Origin: Aquimarina macrocephali JAMB N27
GTDB taxonomy: Bacteria > Bacteroidota > Bacteroidia > Flavobacteriales > Flavobacteriaceae
Length of the DNA stretch: 64,000 bases
Direction: 5' to 3'
Assembly (NCBI RefSeq): GCF_000520995.1
Contig: NZ_JACA01000001.1
Coordinates: 248,001-312,000, forward strand
Shown here in pieces: positions 54,514 through 63,168 of this stretch (position 1 is the first letter of the stretch; the number at the start of each line of letters is the position of its first letter). Made by a program: the position numbers and the translations under genes. A model generated the notes under the pieces. The model saw nothing but the letters and a program-made list of their open reading frames with translations, was not told the DNA's origin and made no database searches.

Positions 54514-55541
54514 GGAGCCGGATTAGGATTACTTTCATGTACCGCCTCTATCTCATCTAAAATCGCATCAGAAAGGGTAATATCGATACTACCAATATTT
54601 TCTTTTAACTGATCCAATGATGTAGCACCAATAATATTACTAGTTACAAAAGGACGATCATTTATAAATGCCAAAGCCATTTGAGTTAAACTTATACCAT
54701 GTTTTTTTGCTATCTCATTATAAGCTCTTGTTGCTTCAAACGATTTCTCGTTGTGATATCTTGCAAATTGAGGAAATAAGGTTACCCTTGCATTTTTTGG
54801 AGTTTCCTCGAGGTATTTTCCTGTTAATTGTCCAAAACCAAGTGGAGAATAAGGTAAATGCCCAATATTTTCGCGATGCAAAACTTCGGTAAGACCTATC
54901 TCATCTTTTCGGTTTAATAAATTATATGGGTTTTGAACCGTAATCATTTTCGGAGCTCCTTTTCGAGCTTCTTCAGCATAGCGCATTACTCCATAAGGCG
55001 TTTCATTAGAAAGACCTATTTGTCTTATTTTTCCTGCTGCAACAAAATCCTGAAGATAGCTTAACACCTCTCCAAAATTATCTTTCCATTGCTCTGATTC
55101 GTCATGAGTATACCCTCTAACTCCAAAGAAATTGGTCTCTCGTTCTGGCCAATGCAGTTGGTATAAATCAATATAATCCGTTTGTAATCGTTGCAGACTT
55201 TTATGTATTGCATCAGTAAACTCTGCTTTTGTAAAACCTCCTGTACGAATATGATTAACAAAATCTCTCGGGCCAACAATTTTTGTAGCGATAACTACAT
55301 CATCCCGTTTGTTTGTTTTTTTTAACCACGTTCCAATAATTCTTTCTGTGCTTCCCTGGGTTTTTTTATCTGCCGGAACAGAATACAACTCTGCAGTATC
55401 AATAAAATTAATCCCCTGATCAATCGCATAGTCCAACTGTTGATGTCCTTCTTCTTCTGTATTTTGTTCACCCCAGGTCATGCTTCCCAGACATATTTTA
55501 CTTACTCGTATATCTGTACCTGGTAATGTAGTGTACTTCAT
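54510..55541 (-). CDS. NADP-dependent aldo/keto reductase, Tas-like
   Basis: The 343-residue (beta/alpha)8 oxidoreductase has the AKR tetrad D48, Y53 (FIDTAELYS), a Lys near 86 (IATKIVG) and a His near 128 (YQLHWPERE). It resembles E. coli Tas in its N-terminus (GSMTWGEQNTEEEGHQQLDY) and the TQGSTERIIGTWL segment. Substrate is unknown. Confidence 0.92.
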   Translation of the reverse strand: MKYTTLPGTDIRVSKICLGSMTWGEQNTEEEGHQQLDYAIDQGINFIDTAELYSVPADKKTQGSTERIIGTWLKKTNKRDDVVIATKIVGPRDFVNHIRTGGFTKAEFTDAIHKSLQRLQTDYIDLYQLHWPERETNFFGVRGYTHDESEQWKDNFGEVLSYLQDFVAAGKIRQIGLSNETPYGVMRYAEEARKGAPKMITVQNPYNLLNRKDEIGLTEVLHRENIGHLPYSPLGFGQLTGKYLEETPKNARVTLFPQFARYHNEKSFEATRAYNEIAKKHGISLTQMALAFINDRPFVTSNIIGATSLDQLKENIGSIDITLSDAILDEIEAVHESNPNPAP

Positions 55542-55870
55542 TCTTTTGGTTATAAATTTTTAAGTTGAGAATAAAAAAACTTCAAATCAGTTTTTGATCA
55601 AAAGTAGAAACTCTTCTCTTAGTTAGTGTAAAAATTATCATAATAAATCTGATTAAAACACAACCCACACCTCTGCATCTTTTCTTTCTAGATGTGAAAT
55701 AAATCCACAATCAGCATACCAAATCAACAGTTTTGAAATAACGAGTTAAAAACATTTATTACATAAATTACTTATAATCAATTATTTAAATTAAAAAATA
55801 AAATGTTTCATATTCTGGAATGATAATTTCTTTTTACATAATAAAGTATAACAAAATTAATTCTAAGAAT
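55542..55870. other. Intergenic stretch, divergent promoters
   Basis: This 329-bp, very AT-rich stretch lies between the aldo/keto reductase gene (leftward) and the small secreted protein gene (rightward). I see no ORF, hairpin or repeat in it. Confidence 0.5.
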
Positions 55871-56194
55871 ATGAAAAAGATAAGTATCATAGCTGCTATC
55901 TGTGTTGTCCTATTTTCATTCCAAACCGTATCTGCACAAGAAGTCGAAGAAGCTCTGCCAATTACTAAAACTGAAGCTTCTACCAATCAGGAGGATTATA
56001 AGCAAGTCAAAATAGAAAAACTTTCTGAAATCATTAAAGCTGCTGTAGAAAAAGATTTTCCAGAAGCTAGTATTTCTGAAGCCTATACTGATAAGATTGG
56101 AAATTACAAATTAATCCTTACCATAGGTAACGACACTAAAACGGTATATACCAACGCTAGGGGAGAATGGTTTGATCCAAGTAAAAAAGGGTGA
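55871..56194 (+). CDS. Small secreted protein, PepSY/DUF2874-like
   Basis: The 107-residue protein starts at the ATG at 55871, which directly begins a signal peptide (MKKISIIAAICVVLFSF, cut near VSAQ). An earlier in-frame ATG at 55820 would only add a poor N-terminal extension. The mature part ends with a small domain, AAVEKDFPEASISEAYTDK then YKLILTIGNDTKTVYTNARG. That pattern resembles the beta-lactamase-inhibitor-like PepSY/DUF2874 fold of Bacteroidota secreted proteins. Function is unknown. Confidence 0.78.
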   Translation: MKKISIIAAICVVLFSFQTVSAQEVEEALPITKTEASTNQEDYKQVKIEKLSEIIKAAVEKDFPEASISEAYTDKIGNYKLILTIGNDTKTVYTNARGEWFDPSKKG

Positions 56195-56226
56195 TACCAA
56201 GTTACTGACTTCCTTATTTTAACCAG

Positions 56227-56258
56227 AAAAGAGCTTCTTATATAAGAAGCTCTTTTTT
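56227..56258 (+). terminator. Intrinsic terminator
   Basis: AAAAGAGCTTCTTA and its perfect complement form a long stem followed by T8. It ends the small secreted protein gene. Confidence 0.88.
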
Positions 56259-56668
56259 TTAATTAAAACGGATACGACTACCCCTTGCCGCATCCGTTTC
56301 ACACACTAAACCAACCTAAAATTATTCCTCCAGCATCCATCAAATATATTTTAGGAATGAACCTATAAAAGCTTCTCTCTATACATAAATGCTACATTTT
56401 TTCCTTTCTATTTTTACTTTATTTGAACCCCTATTCCAAGTTTAATCTATAGATTAAAGTAATCATATGTTCATTGGTTTACTCAAAAGTAAGGCAGACT
56501 ATCGTTTTACAAAACACAGAATGAGGGAATGGTGGTTTTGAATGAGGGAACTCTCATTTTTAAGGTATTATCTAGTCGTTATTTGGATAGATTTGTCATC
56601 AGACTTGATCAGAAATCTAGAGCTTAGAAAGCTCCTTTATGTTTAAAAACATGTGGTATACAAACAAA
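56259..56668. other. Non-coding stretch with hairpin and direct repeats
   Basis: No gene is seen. An inverted repeat, AAACGGATACG with CGCATCCGTTT, lies at 56266-56301. Two direct copies of AATGAGGGAA lie at 56520-56529 and 56541-56550, 21 bp apart. The stretch lies between two converging genes, so these signals have no obvious target gene. Confidence 0.45.
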
Positions 56669-56687
56669 AAAAGCGCTCTCAGCGCTA
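56669..56687 (-). terminator. Terminator of the small S24/S26-like gene
   Basis: AGCGCT-GAG-AGCGCT on the minus strand is followed by TTTTTTTGTTTG. It overlaps the stop-codon region of the gene at 56691. Confidence 0.75.
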
Positions 56688-56690
56688 TCT

Positions 56691-56990
56691 CTATGGCATC
56701 GGTAATATTTCAATTACTTTACCATATACATTTTTGGTCCACCCATTCAGGCGTCCTCGGTTATTACCGATCAGCAATCCTCGTTTAGCATTTTTTCCTT
56801 TGACCAAATGCGTAAAACAATTCCCTCTTACTTTACAAAAAACAATATCTCCTGCTTCACAATCTTCCCAATCTACGGGTTCAAGAATTACAGGTTGTTT
56901 TGATTTTAAGATGGGTAACATAGAATTACCAGGTTCTTTGGAGACAATAGTCTCACCATTCAATAGTTTTTGAATTTTCCAATTCATCAT
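56691..56990 (-). CDS. Small S24/S26-like (LexA/signal peptidase fold) protein
   Basis: This 99-residue protein has the nucleophile motif of the clan (GNSMLPIL, S23) and a GDIVFCKV strand. A CFTHLVKG segment then places H61 where signal peptidase/LexA families have the general base. A Ser/His pair would resemble archaeal or ER-type signal peptidases rather than the Ser/Lys dyad. There is no membrane anchor or HTH. Role is unknown: it may be an autoproteolytic or accessory processing domain. The S24/S26 assignment is moderately sure. Confidence 0.7.
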   Translation of the reverse strand: MMNWKIQKLLNGETIVSKEPGNSMLPILKSKQPVILEPVDWEDCEAGDIVFCKVRGNCFTHLVKGKNAKRGLLIGNNRGRLNGWTKNVYGKVIEILPMP

Positions 56991-57003
56991 ACATAGTTTT
57001 AAA

Positions 57004-57035
57004 AATTAAACATAAATTCATAAACTATGGAGTAT
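57004..57035. repeat. About 31-bp repeat, copy 1 (copy 2 at 61688-61719)
   Basis: AATTAAACATAAATTCATAA followed by ACTATGGAGTAT recurs at 61688-61719 with one change. Both copies lie upstream of leftward genes (14 bp before the gene ending at 56990; 136 bp before the one ending at 61551). Confidence 0.65.
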
Positions 57036-57149
57036 GGTTTTATACCAAAGAACTTGTGCAAAAGTAGGTATTTAACTTGAATTATCCATGATCCTTAACC
57101 AATTATCAATCTTATCGAAGTAAATCTACAACTTAAAAATCCCTAGAAA

Positions 57150-57186
57150 GTGCCTGTACTAGGCCCTTCGATAAACTCAGAGCAGA
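57150..57186. repeat. Dispersed-repeat-like segment downstream of the CHAT gene
   Basis: CCCTTCGATAAACTCAG (57162-57178) resembles a short sequence I recall as frequent in environmental bacterial genomes. No second copy is in the window. Confidence 0.25.
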
Positions 57187-57201
57187 CCAGTTGAAATATG
57201 T

Positions 57202-60200
57202 TTATAATTCTACATCCTTAACTCTCCTCCTATACAAAAATATCATCAAAAACATAATTCCTACAATACCCAATCCTAAAATCCAATATAGTTGGGTATC
57301 GTTATTAAACTGCATTGCAGTAGTATCACCTACCAGGTAAAATCCTCCCCAATAAAAAGGATCGGTACGATTGATATTAGCTGTGCTTAGGTATTGTAGT
57401 TTGGCCTGCTGTAAGGCTTTACCTTTATGCATTCCTGCCTTAAGATTGGTGTAGAAATATTTCATTAACTCTGGTGTGGTTTGATCTGATACCTCCCAGC
57501 TGGTAAGTAACAAACTTTTGGTTCCTGCATACTGAAAAGCAGTCCCCAAACTCATAATCCCTTCTCCTTTGGCAATCTTACCACTACCCGTATTACAGGC
57601 ACTAAGTACGGTGAGTTCTGCAGGGATATCCAGAGCGAACAGTTCATGGCTATAGAGCAGGTTGTCTTCTATGGTGTCTTTACTCTTGGTAAAATAGAGT
57701 TTAGAGTTCTCTGGGCGTTCATTATCTACCTCTCCATGTAGTGCCAGGTGTAAGATGTTGTATTGACCTGCATTGCTCTTAAAATTAGCTTCTATAGCTT
57801 GTGATCCAAAATAGTATTGCCCATCGATGATATCAGAAATAGCTTTGATCTCTTTACGAGTTCCCGGTAGATCACCACCAGTATCTCTTAGTGTAGCCAT
57901 ACTCATTGTACGGGTTTCTGTAGTTTGAGTACTATCTGAAAAAGAAAACGCCAGACATTCTTGTAATGGTTTAGTTGTCAAATCACTTTTAAAAGTAGTA
58001 AACAACAGATTTGCAGAATTGGCATAAGTAACCGCATATTTCTTAAGTAAATACGATAAGAGAGCTGGATTATTAGAATCGTCTTTTTGAGTGAGCAATA
58101 ACTCAAAGTTAAGATGCCATAGCGGTCCATCGGGGATTATGATCAATTGATCCCCGACTAATTTATCTTTAACCGGTGCTATAAGTGTATTATACAAAGC
58201 ATATGCTTGTTGTTTATATGCTCCTGTGTTTTTGGCAATAATACTTTTACGAAATGCCTCGATTTGCTCGGTAAGTTTTGGAGTCGATAGTTCTTGTACA
58301 CTAATATCATGTTTAGAAATCGTAAAAGCATAGGTGATACTATCTGCAGTAAAGTATTCTAATAAAGTAGTTTCTTGATCTAACTTTTTTTGAATATCGA
58401 CAATTGAAATTACTTTGTCATTATACTTTAAATGGTAATATTTAGGGTAGTTCTTTTCTAATACCTCATTTAATGAATCTTGCTTCCTGTTTATACTAAA
58501 TAATTTATTTTTGAATTCTATTAATTTACTTGATTCAGATTTTTCTTTTTGGATTTTTGATTGATAATAGGATCTGTCAATTTTTAATTTTTTTTCGAAT
58601 TTTATTATCTTTTCAGGTAATCCTGAAAACCTTTTAGAATCATTATTAATCAATTCTATTAAAGTGTTTGCTTTACTTTTTTCAGAAAAATAAAGAACAT
58701 CTTGTAAATCTAAAATATCATTATTGTACAGCAACAATGATCCTTCTATTGCAATCTTATTAATATCTTTAGCCTTTTTAGAAAAAAATACTTTGTCCTT
58801 GTAATTCGTATTATGAAACCTTGCAAAACGTATCAAAGAATCCGAAATTTTACATTGTTTCTGGCTTTTCAAAAGGTTATTCGTATTCAAACTTTTTCTG
58901 TATGCCAATAAATATGCTTTAGCTTGCCCTTCATAAGAACTCAATAAAACACTATGATTCAAAAAATTAGAAAACTTTACTTCTGTTGAAGAATTAGATC
59001 TTTGGTTTGATTCAACTGCTTTTTTGAAGTTAGAAATAGCCAAAATATAGTTATCATTAGCCAAATTAGCATTTCCTATTAGGTTGTAAATATGAGATAC
59101 TCTAGGGTTATTTTCTCCATATTCACTAATTCTTATTTCTAAAGCATCTTGAAGGTATTTTAAGGCAAGATCTATATTCTTACCTCTAGTATATAATTGA
59201 CCTATTTCTTTATAACTATTGGCAAGAGATACATGACTTCCTTTATATCTTTTGTTTTTAATCTTTAGGGATTTCATGAAAAATTGAAGCGCTTTATCCT
59301 TTTCATCTTTAAGCATATATACTGTTCCTAAGTTATTATAACCATCTGCAATAGCGATATGACTTTCCCCATAAACTTTTTCTTTTAAATCAATTGACTT
59401 TTTTAAACACTCTATTGCTTTTATATAGTTGTCCATTTCTATATAAATAAGCCCCATTTTGTTATAAATAAAAGCAAACTCTCTATCGTCTTGATTGTTT
59501 TTTTCTAATAGACGAATGATTCTCCGATTGAAGTCAAGAGCCATATTCAAACGTCCTGTAAAATAATATATACTGGCAAGATTATAATAAACAAGATAAA
59601 GGTCTAAGTGATCCTCTCCTAACTCCTTTCGGATCATTTTCGAAGTCTTCACTAATATTTCTGACGCCAGGTCATAAAACCCTTGTTCTTTGTATGAATT
59701 GGCCAGATTAACATTAACTTTTCTTAGTTTTAAATGGCCTTCACCAAAAAAAGATTTTTCAATAGCTAATACTTTATTTTGATACTTGATTGCAGTATCG
59801 ATTTCTCCCTTAATATAATGATATATTCCCAATTTACTAATAGAAGAACTTGTTTGCAAATTGTTTTCGCCAAAATATTCTTTCCTGATGTTAAGACTTT
59901 TTTCAAAATTATCACGTGCTTGTTCGAAATTCCATTTTCGGAGATGATAATGCCCCTTTATATCATAGATATCTGCTATTTTATAATGACTAGATCCATG
60001 ATGTTTAGTAATTAAAGCAAGTGCCTTTTCAACATTTTTTCTTACGTCTTCATACTTACCTTTATAAATATTTATCCTGGCCAAATTAATATAGAAATTG
60101 TATAAATCTGAAGGGTATTGAAAAGCTAGTTTTTCTCGAATGTTTAATGCTTTTTTATAATATTCTTCGGCTTTTTTATTATTGGATTTTATGTAATAAT

Positions 60201-60576
60201 AATAATCTCCTAAATTATCCAGAACTTTTGATTTTTGCTGATCTAATTTATGAGTATTACATAAAGACAATGCCTGTCGCATAGAAGACATTGCCTTTTC
60301 ATCTTCAATTAAAAAGATGTAGTTTGATGACAATCCGTTATAACAAGCTACAACACGTTCCTGGGCTTTGGCTTTTTCATAAATAGACAAAGCTTTTTTA
60401 AAATAAACGATAGAACTATCTGAATACCTATGTACCAATAACGAATCTGCTTTTTTATAGTATTGAAAAGCTAGCAAAGTATCATTTGTTACTTGTGCAT
60501 GAGTAGCCTGTAACGATAAAACACACAAAATAATAGAGAAAAAGGAGGTTAGAAAAATCGATGCTAATTTTTTCAT
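57202..60576 (-). CDS. TPR-CHAT protease-like protein with C-terminal membrane helix
   Basis: The frame could start at 60630, but the ATG at 60576 begins a clear signal peptide (MKKLASIFLTSFFSIILCVL), giving 1124 residues. Residues ~30-560 are more than a dozen TPRs with repeated YYKKALNIREKL-type units. A coiled-coil stretch follows, then a CHAT (caspase-like) domain with H947 (LHLALHGE) and C994 (LSACNTGSG), so the dyad is intact. A membrane helix (GLGIVGIMFLMIFLY) and a basic tail end the protein. The layout puts TPR and protease parts in the periplasm. CHAT proteins act as regulated proteases; no partner is identifiable nearby. Confidence 0.9.
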   Translation of the reverse strand: MKKLASIFLTSFFSIILCVLSLQATHAQVTNDTLLAFQYYKKADSLLVHRYSDSSIVYFKKALSIYEKAKAQERVVACYNGLSSNYIFLIEDEKAMSSMRQALSLCNTHKLDQQKSKVLDNLGDYYYYIKSNNKKAEEYYKKALNIREKLAFQYPSDLYNFYINLARINIYKGKYEDVRKNVEKALALITKHHGSSHYKIADIYDIKGHYHLRKWNFEQARDNFEKSLNIRKEYFGENNLQTSSSISKLGIYHYIKGEIDTAIKYQNKVLAIEKSFFGEGHLKLRKVNVNLANSYKEQGFYDLASEILVKTSKMIRKELGEDHLDLYLVYYNLASIYYFTGRLNMALDFNRRIIRLLEKNNQDDREFAFIYNKMGLIYIEMDNYIKAIECLKKSIDLKEKVYGESHIAIADGYNNLGTVYMLKDEKDKALQFFMKSLKIKNKRYKGSHVSLANSYKEIGQLYTRGKNIDLALKYLQDALEIRISEYGENNPRVSHIYNLIGNANLANDNYILAISNFKKAVESNQRSNSSTEVKFSNFLNHSVLLSSYEGQAKAYLLAYRKSLNTNNLLKSQKQCKISDSLIRFARFHNTNYKDKVFFSKKAKDINKIAIEGSLLLYNNDILDLQDVLYFSEKSKANTLIELINNDSKRFSGLPEKIIKFEKKLKIDRSYYQSKIQKEKSESSKLIEFKNKLFSINRKQDSLNEVLEKNYPKYYHLKYNDKVISIVDIQKKLDQETTLLEYFTADSITYAFTISKHDISVQELSTPKLTEQIEAFRKSIIAKNTGAYKQQAYALYNTLIAPVKDKLVGDQLIIIPDGPLWHLNFELLLTQKDDSNNPALLSYLLKKYAVTYANSANLLFTTFKSDLTTKPLQECLAFSFSDSTQTTETRTMSMATLRDTGGDLPGTRKEIKAISDIIDGQYYFGSQAIEANFKSNAGQYNILHLALHGEVDNERPENSKLYFTKSKDTIEDNLLYSHELFALDIPAELTVLSACNTGSGKIAKGEGIMSLGTAFQYAGTKSLLLTSWEVSDQTTPELMKYFYTNLKAGMHKGKALQQAKLQYLSTANINRTDPFYWGGFYLVGDTTAMQFNNDTQLYWILGLGIVGIMFLMIFLYRRRVKDVEL

Positions 60577-60818
60577 AAGAGAGCTTTGATCAATAAACGA
60601 AATTATAGTTTTATATTTTATCACATACATAGTTCTATCTCTTTAAAGAGAAGTGTACTGTTCTAAAAATAGATCATCTAAAAAGTATGCTCCTCTATAG
60701 ATGATCTTTGGGTAGGATTGATAACAAAGATATAGGTTTATATCGTCTCCTTACTTATTTTTTATTCTTGCTTATCAACAGATTCAATATGAATTTTGTT
60801 TAAATACATCACAAAAAA

Positions 60819-60846
60819 AAACAGTCAACCTATGGTTAACTGTTTA
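60819..60846 (-). terminator. Terminator of the zinc-ribbon/TerB gene
   Basis: AACAGT.AACC pairs with GGTT.ACTGTT. On the minus strand it is followed by TTTTTTTTTGTG. Confidence 0.75.
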
Positions 60847-60870
60847 TACTATATCAATGCTAAATTCTTA

Positions 60871-61551
60871 TTAATTCAATTGTTCTTTTTTAATCTTGGT
60901 CATATCTTTTTGCATCAGTTTATCGATCAATGTCTGATACATCTCTTTTGGTAAACCACAAGCGATCAGATATTCTTTCATAAGATTTTCTTCTTCTTTT
61001 TCGATAGCTCCATCTGCCAATAGTACTACAGCTGCTTGCGCCAAAATATTAATTAGTGCCTCTGATGATAGTTCATTTCGTGCTTCATTAAGGAAATTAA
61101 ACACCTGATTATCTTGGTTACCAGTTGCTTTTATATTTTGATGTATCGCCATTAATTCTTCCTCCATTTCTGGTAATCCTTCTATAGCGTCCATGATTTC
61201 GCGTTCTTCTTCTGCAGCAAAATCTCCATCGATAATCGACATATGCGTCATCGAAGCTATAAGCGCTTTGGCAAATACTAATTTTACCCGTTTTTGATTC
61301 TCGTTAATCTCATCCTGAGAGCGTTGTAAAATCGTTTTTATACTTTCGTTATAGGCACTTTTACAGCTGTCACATTGATAAAATCGATCTACTACATCTA
61401 ATGGGATCATGGGAATAAAAAATAAGGTAAACCATCTGCGATATAGCTTATTTACGAGATTTCCATTATTACAATTTGGACATGAATTTGATAAAACAGG
61501 ACTTTCACTCACCGTGTGTTTTAGTCCTCTTGTTCCGAAGATAATAAACAT
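60871..61551 (-). CDS. Zinc-ribbon protein with TerB-like domain
   Basis: The 226-residue protein starts with a zinc ribbon: CPNC near residues 24-27 and CDSC near 60-63, separated by a hydrophobic RRWFTLFFIPMIPLDV segment (zinc_ribbon_15 type). A C-terminal all-helical TerB-like domain spans ~95-215, with the typical acidic calcium-binding-like motifs MSIIDGDFAAEEEREI and LLADGAIEKEEENLM. TerB domains sit near membrane stress systems; no other ter gene is present. It is monocistronic. Confidence 0.82.
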   Translation of the reverse strand: MFIIFGTRGLKHTVSESPVLSNSCPNCNNGNLVNKLYRRWFTLFFIPMIPLDVVDRFYQCDSCKSAYNESIKTILQRSQDEINENQKRVKLVFAKALIASMTHMSIIDGDFAAEEEREIMDAIEGLPEMEEELMAIHQNIKATGNQDNQVFNFLNEARNELSSEALINILAQAAVVLLADGAIEKEEENLMKEYLIACGLPKEMYQTLIDKLMQKDMTKIKKEQLN

Positions 61552-61885
61552 AACTATGTAGGTATTTATAGATTTAAGGTATTTTAAAGATACTATAATA
61601 TTCTAAACCTCCTAATAATCAAACTACTATCCTTGTATTGCCGAACCACTTATGGCAAAAATCAAACCCAGATTATCAATGTCGTTTAATTAAACATAAA
61701 TTCAAAAACTATGGAGTATAACTCTACCAAAAAACGTGTTCATAACACGTAGTAAACATATCTATTATATAAGAACTTAAGCTATATTTGGACTGGAGTA
61801 GCAGGAGAGGTTATGTTTTTTTGCCAATATACTGATATAACACCGCCTGTGACTAGAATTTACTGGAATATAGAAACAATTCATG
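61552..61885. other. Intergenic stretch with repeat copy 2
   Basis: No gene is seen. The second copy of the 31-bp repeat lies at 61688-61719. The rest is AT-rich without hairpins I can support. Confidence 0.45.
61688..61719. repeat. About 31-bp repeat, copy 2
   Basis: AATTAAACATAAATTCAAAA followed by ACTATGGAGTAT matches 57004-57035 except for one base. Confidence 0.65.
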
Positions 61886-62398
61886 CTATGGTTTATTCAC
61901 TTTTTTGGCGATACCACATTTTCTCCGAACAGTTCTTTCGGCGAGGGCTGCGACATTTCTGGCCCGATCCTCAGAGCCTCCGTCTTTAATAACCTCATTA
62001 TATATTGTTTTGTTTTCTATAAGACCACGTAGGATACAGGTAAAACCTGGGCTGTCTTTACCTCTAAAAGGATTCTTTTTTTTGGGTTTTGCGATCAACT
62101 CCCCGAACAAGCGATCTTTTAATACTTTATCTTTTTGGACTTCTACTACCAACGTATATAGGACATTTTGATCTTCTGGATCCATATCATTCACCTTATC
62201 CAAGGCATTGGAATATTCATCATTGGTGAAATTAAAATATTCATAGATGTCTAAGTAGTTGTTTTCTCCTTTTTCATCTTCCTGCACCTCTTCTTCACTT
62301 TGTATTTCTTCTTCATTCTGGTACCCTTCTTCGCTTTCCTGGCTTACTCCTTTGATCATGGATACTATTAATATAACAAAAATGGGTAGCCTCTTCAT
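61886..62398 (-). CDS. Secreted acidic hypothetical protein
   Basis: The 170-residue protein has a signal peptide (residues 1-19, ending KGVSQ). A Glu-rich low-complexity stretch follows at ~20-45 (EEGYQNEEEIQSEEEVQEDE). A folded part has two Cys (C119-like in FTCILRG and C162-like in RRKCGIA) that may form a disulfide. I do not recognise a family. It is monocistronic. Confidence 0.72.
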   Translation of the reverse strand: MKRLPIFVILIVSMIKGVSQESEEGYQNEEEIQSEEEVQEDEKGENNYLDIYEYFNFTNDEYSNALDKVNDMDPEDQNVLYTLVVEVQKDKVLKDRLFGELIAKPKKKNPFRGKDSPGFTCILRGLIENKTIYNEVIKDGGSEDRARNVAALAERTVRRKCGIAKKVNKP

Positions 62399-62698
62399 TT
62401 GTTCTAAAGTTTTAAATTAATTGGTATAATAAACGTTTGGTAACGTCCTTTTGTTACTTGCTTTCCTTATTTTTATATTTTTATATAAAAACAGTATGCT
62501 TTTTCATTATATGCATAATTAAGGATTTTATTTTTGTTTACTAAATACGTGGCATGCTTTTTGGTTTTTATCAAATAAATTACCTATTTTGAGGCAATTT
62601 TTAAGGTTATTTTAACAATAAAATAAATTTTATCACGTTCTGATAACCGGTGTAATTAACCTATAAACTATAATACATTATTTTAACACCCAAACATT
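62399..62698. promoter_or_regulatory. Divergent promoter region
   Basis: This 300-bp AT-rich region lies between two small secreted-protein genes transcribed away from each other. It must hold both promoters. No clear boxes, hairpins or repeats were found. Confidence 0.4.
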
Positions 62699-63103
62699 AT
62701 GAAAAAATTATTTCTACTTGCATTTGTACTATGCGCAGGATTATCACTTCAAGCTCAAGAAGATTGGAAAACCCAAAAAGTTGTATTTGATAGGGTATAC
62801 TCCTTAGCTACTGATCTTGGTGAACAAACTGATAAAGTGGCTGCAGCAGGTAATGTGATTTCTGTTATTACTGGTAAAGGAACTATATCGGTACAAAAAA
62901 AATTAGATCCATCTAAACCTAAGCATTTAAATCACTTTGAATATCATCTATTGACTACTGCAGGTAAGGATATTTTATTAGATAAAATGAATGCTGAACG
63001 TGTGATTGAAACTTTTCATGCCAAGCTTTTAAAACTAAAGACATCATTAGCAGAGAATCAAGATGTTGATGTAGAGAATATTTTGAAGGATTTATTTAAT
63101 TAA
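62699..63103 (+). CDS. Small secreted hypothetical protein
   Basis: The 134-residue protein has a signal peptide (MKKLFLLAFVLCAGLSLQAQ). The mature domain is mixed helix/strand, without Cys and with a Lys-rich middle. I do not recognise a family. It ends at a strong bidirectional hairpin shared with the convergent OmpA-family gene. Confidence 0.75.
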   Translation: MKKLFLLAFVLCAGLSLQAQEDWKTQKVVFDRVYSLATDLGEQTDKVAAAGNVISVITGKGTISVQKKLDPSKPKHLNHFEYHLLTTAGKDILLDKMNAERVIETFHAKLLKLKTSLAENQDVDVENILKDLFN

Positions 63104-63124
63104 AATACAATTCTTTTTCAAACA

Positions 63125-63156
63125 AAAGAGCGACACAATGTGTCGCTCTTTTTATA
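63125..63156. terminator. Bidirectional terminator
   Basis: AAAAGAGCGACACA pairs perfectly with TGTGTCGCTCTTTT. It serves the small secreted protein gene and the convergent OmpA-family gene. Confidence 0.9.
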
Positions 63157-63168
63157 TTTAATTACTTC

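Noticed and set aside
55820..56194. Longer form of the small secreted protein from 55820
   Set aside because: The upstream codons give an N-terminus unlike a signal sequence. MKKISI at 55871 is a textbook signal peptide.
57202..60630. CHAT gene start at 60630
   Set aside because: The first 18 residues precede a clear signal peptide that begins at the ATG at 60576.
57202..61551. CHAT, S24/S26-like and TerB genes as an anti-phage defence island
   Set aside because: There is no nuclease, nucleotide cyclase, gasdermin or other partner, and the genes have separate terminators. Chance proximity is as likely.
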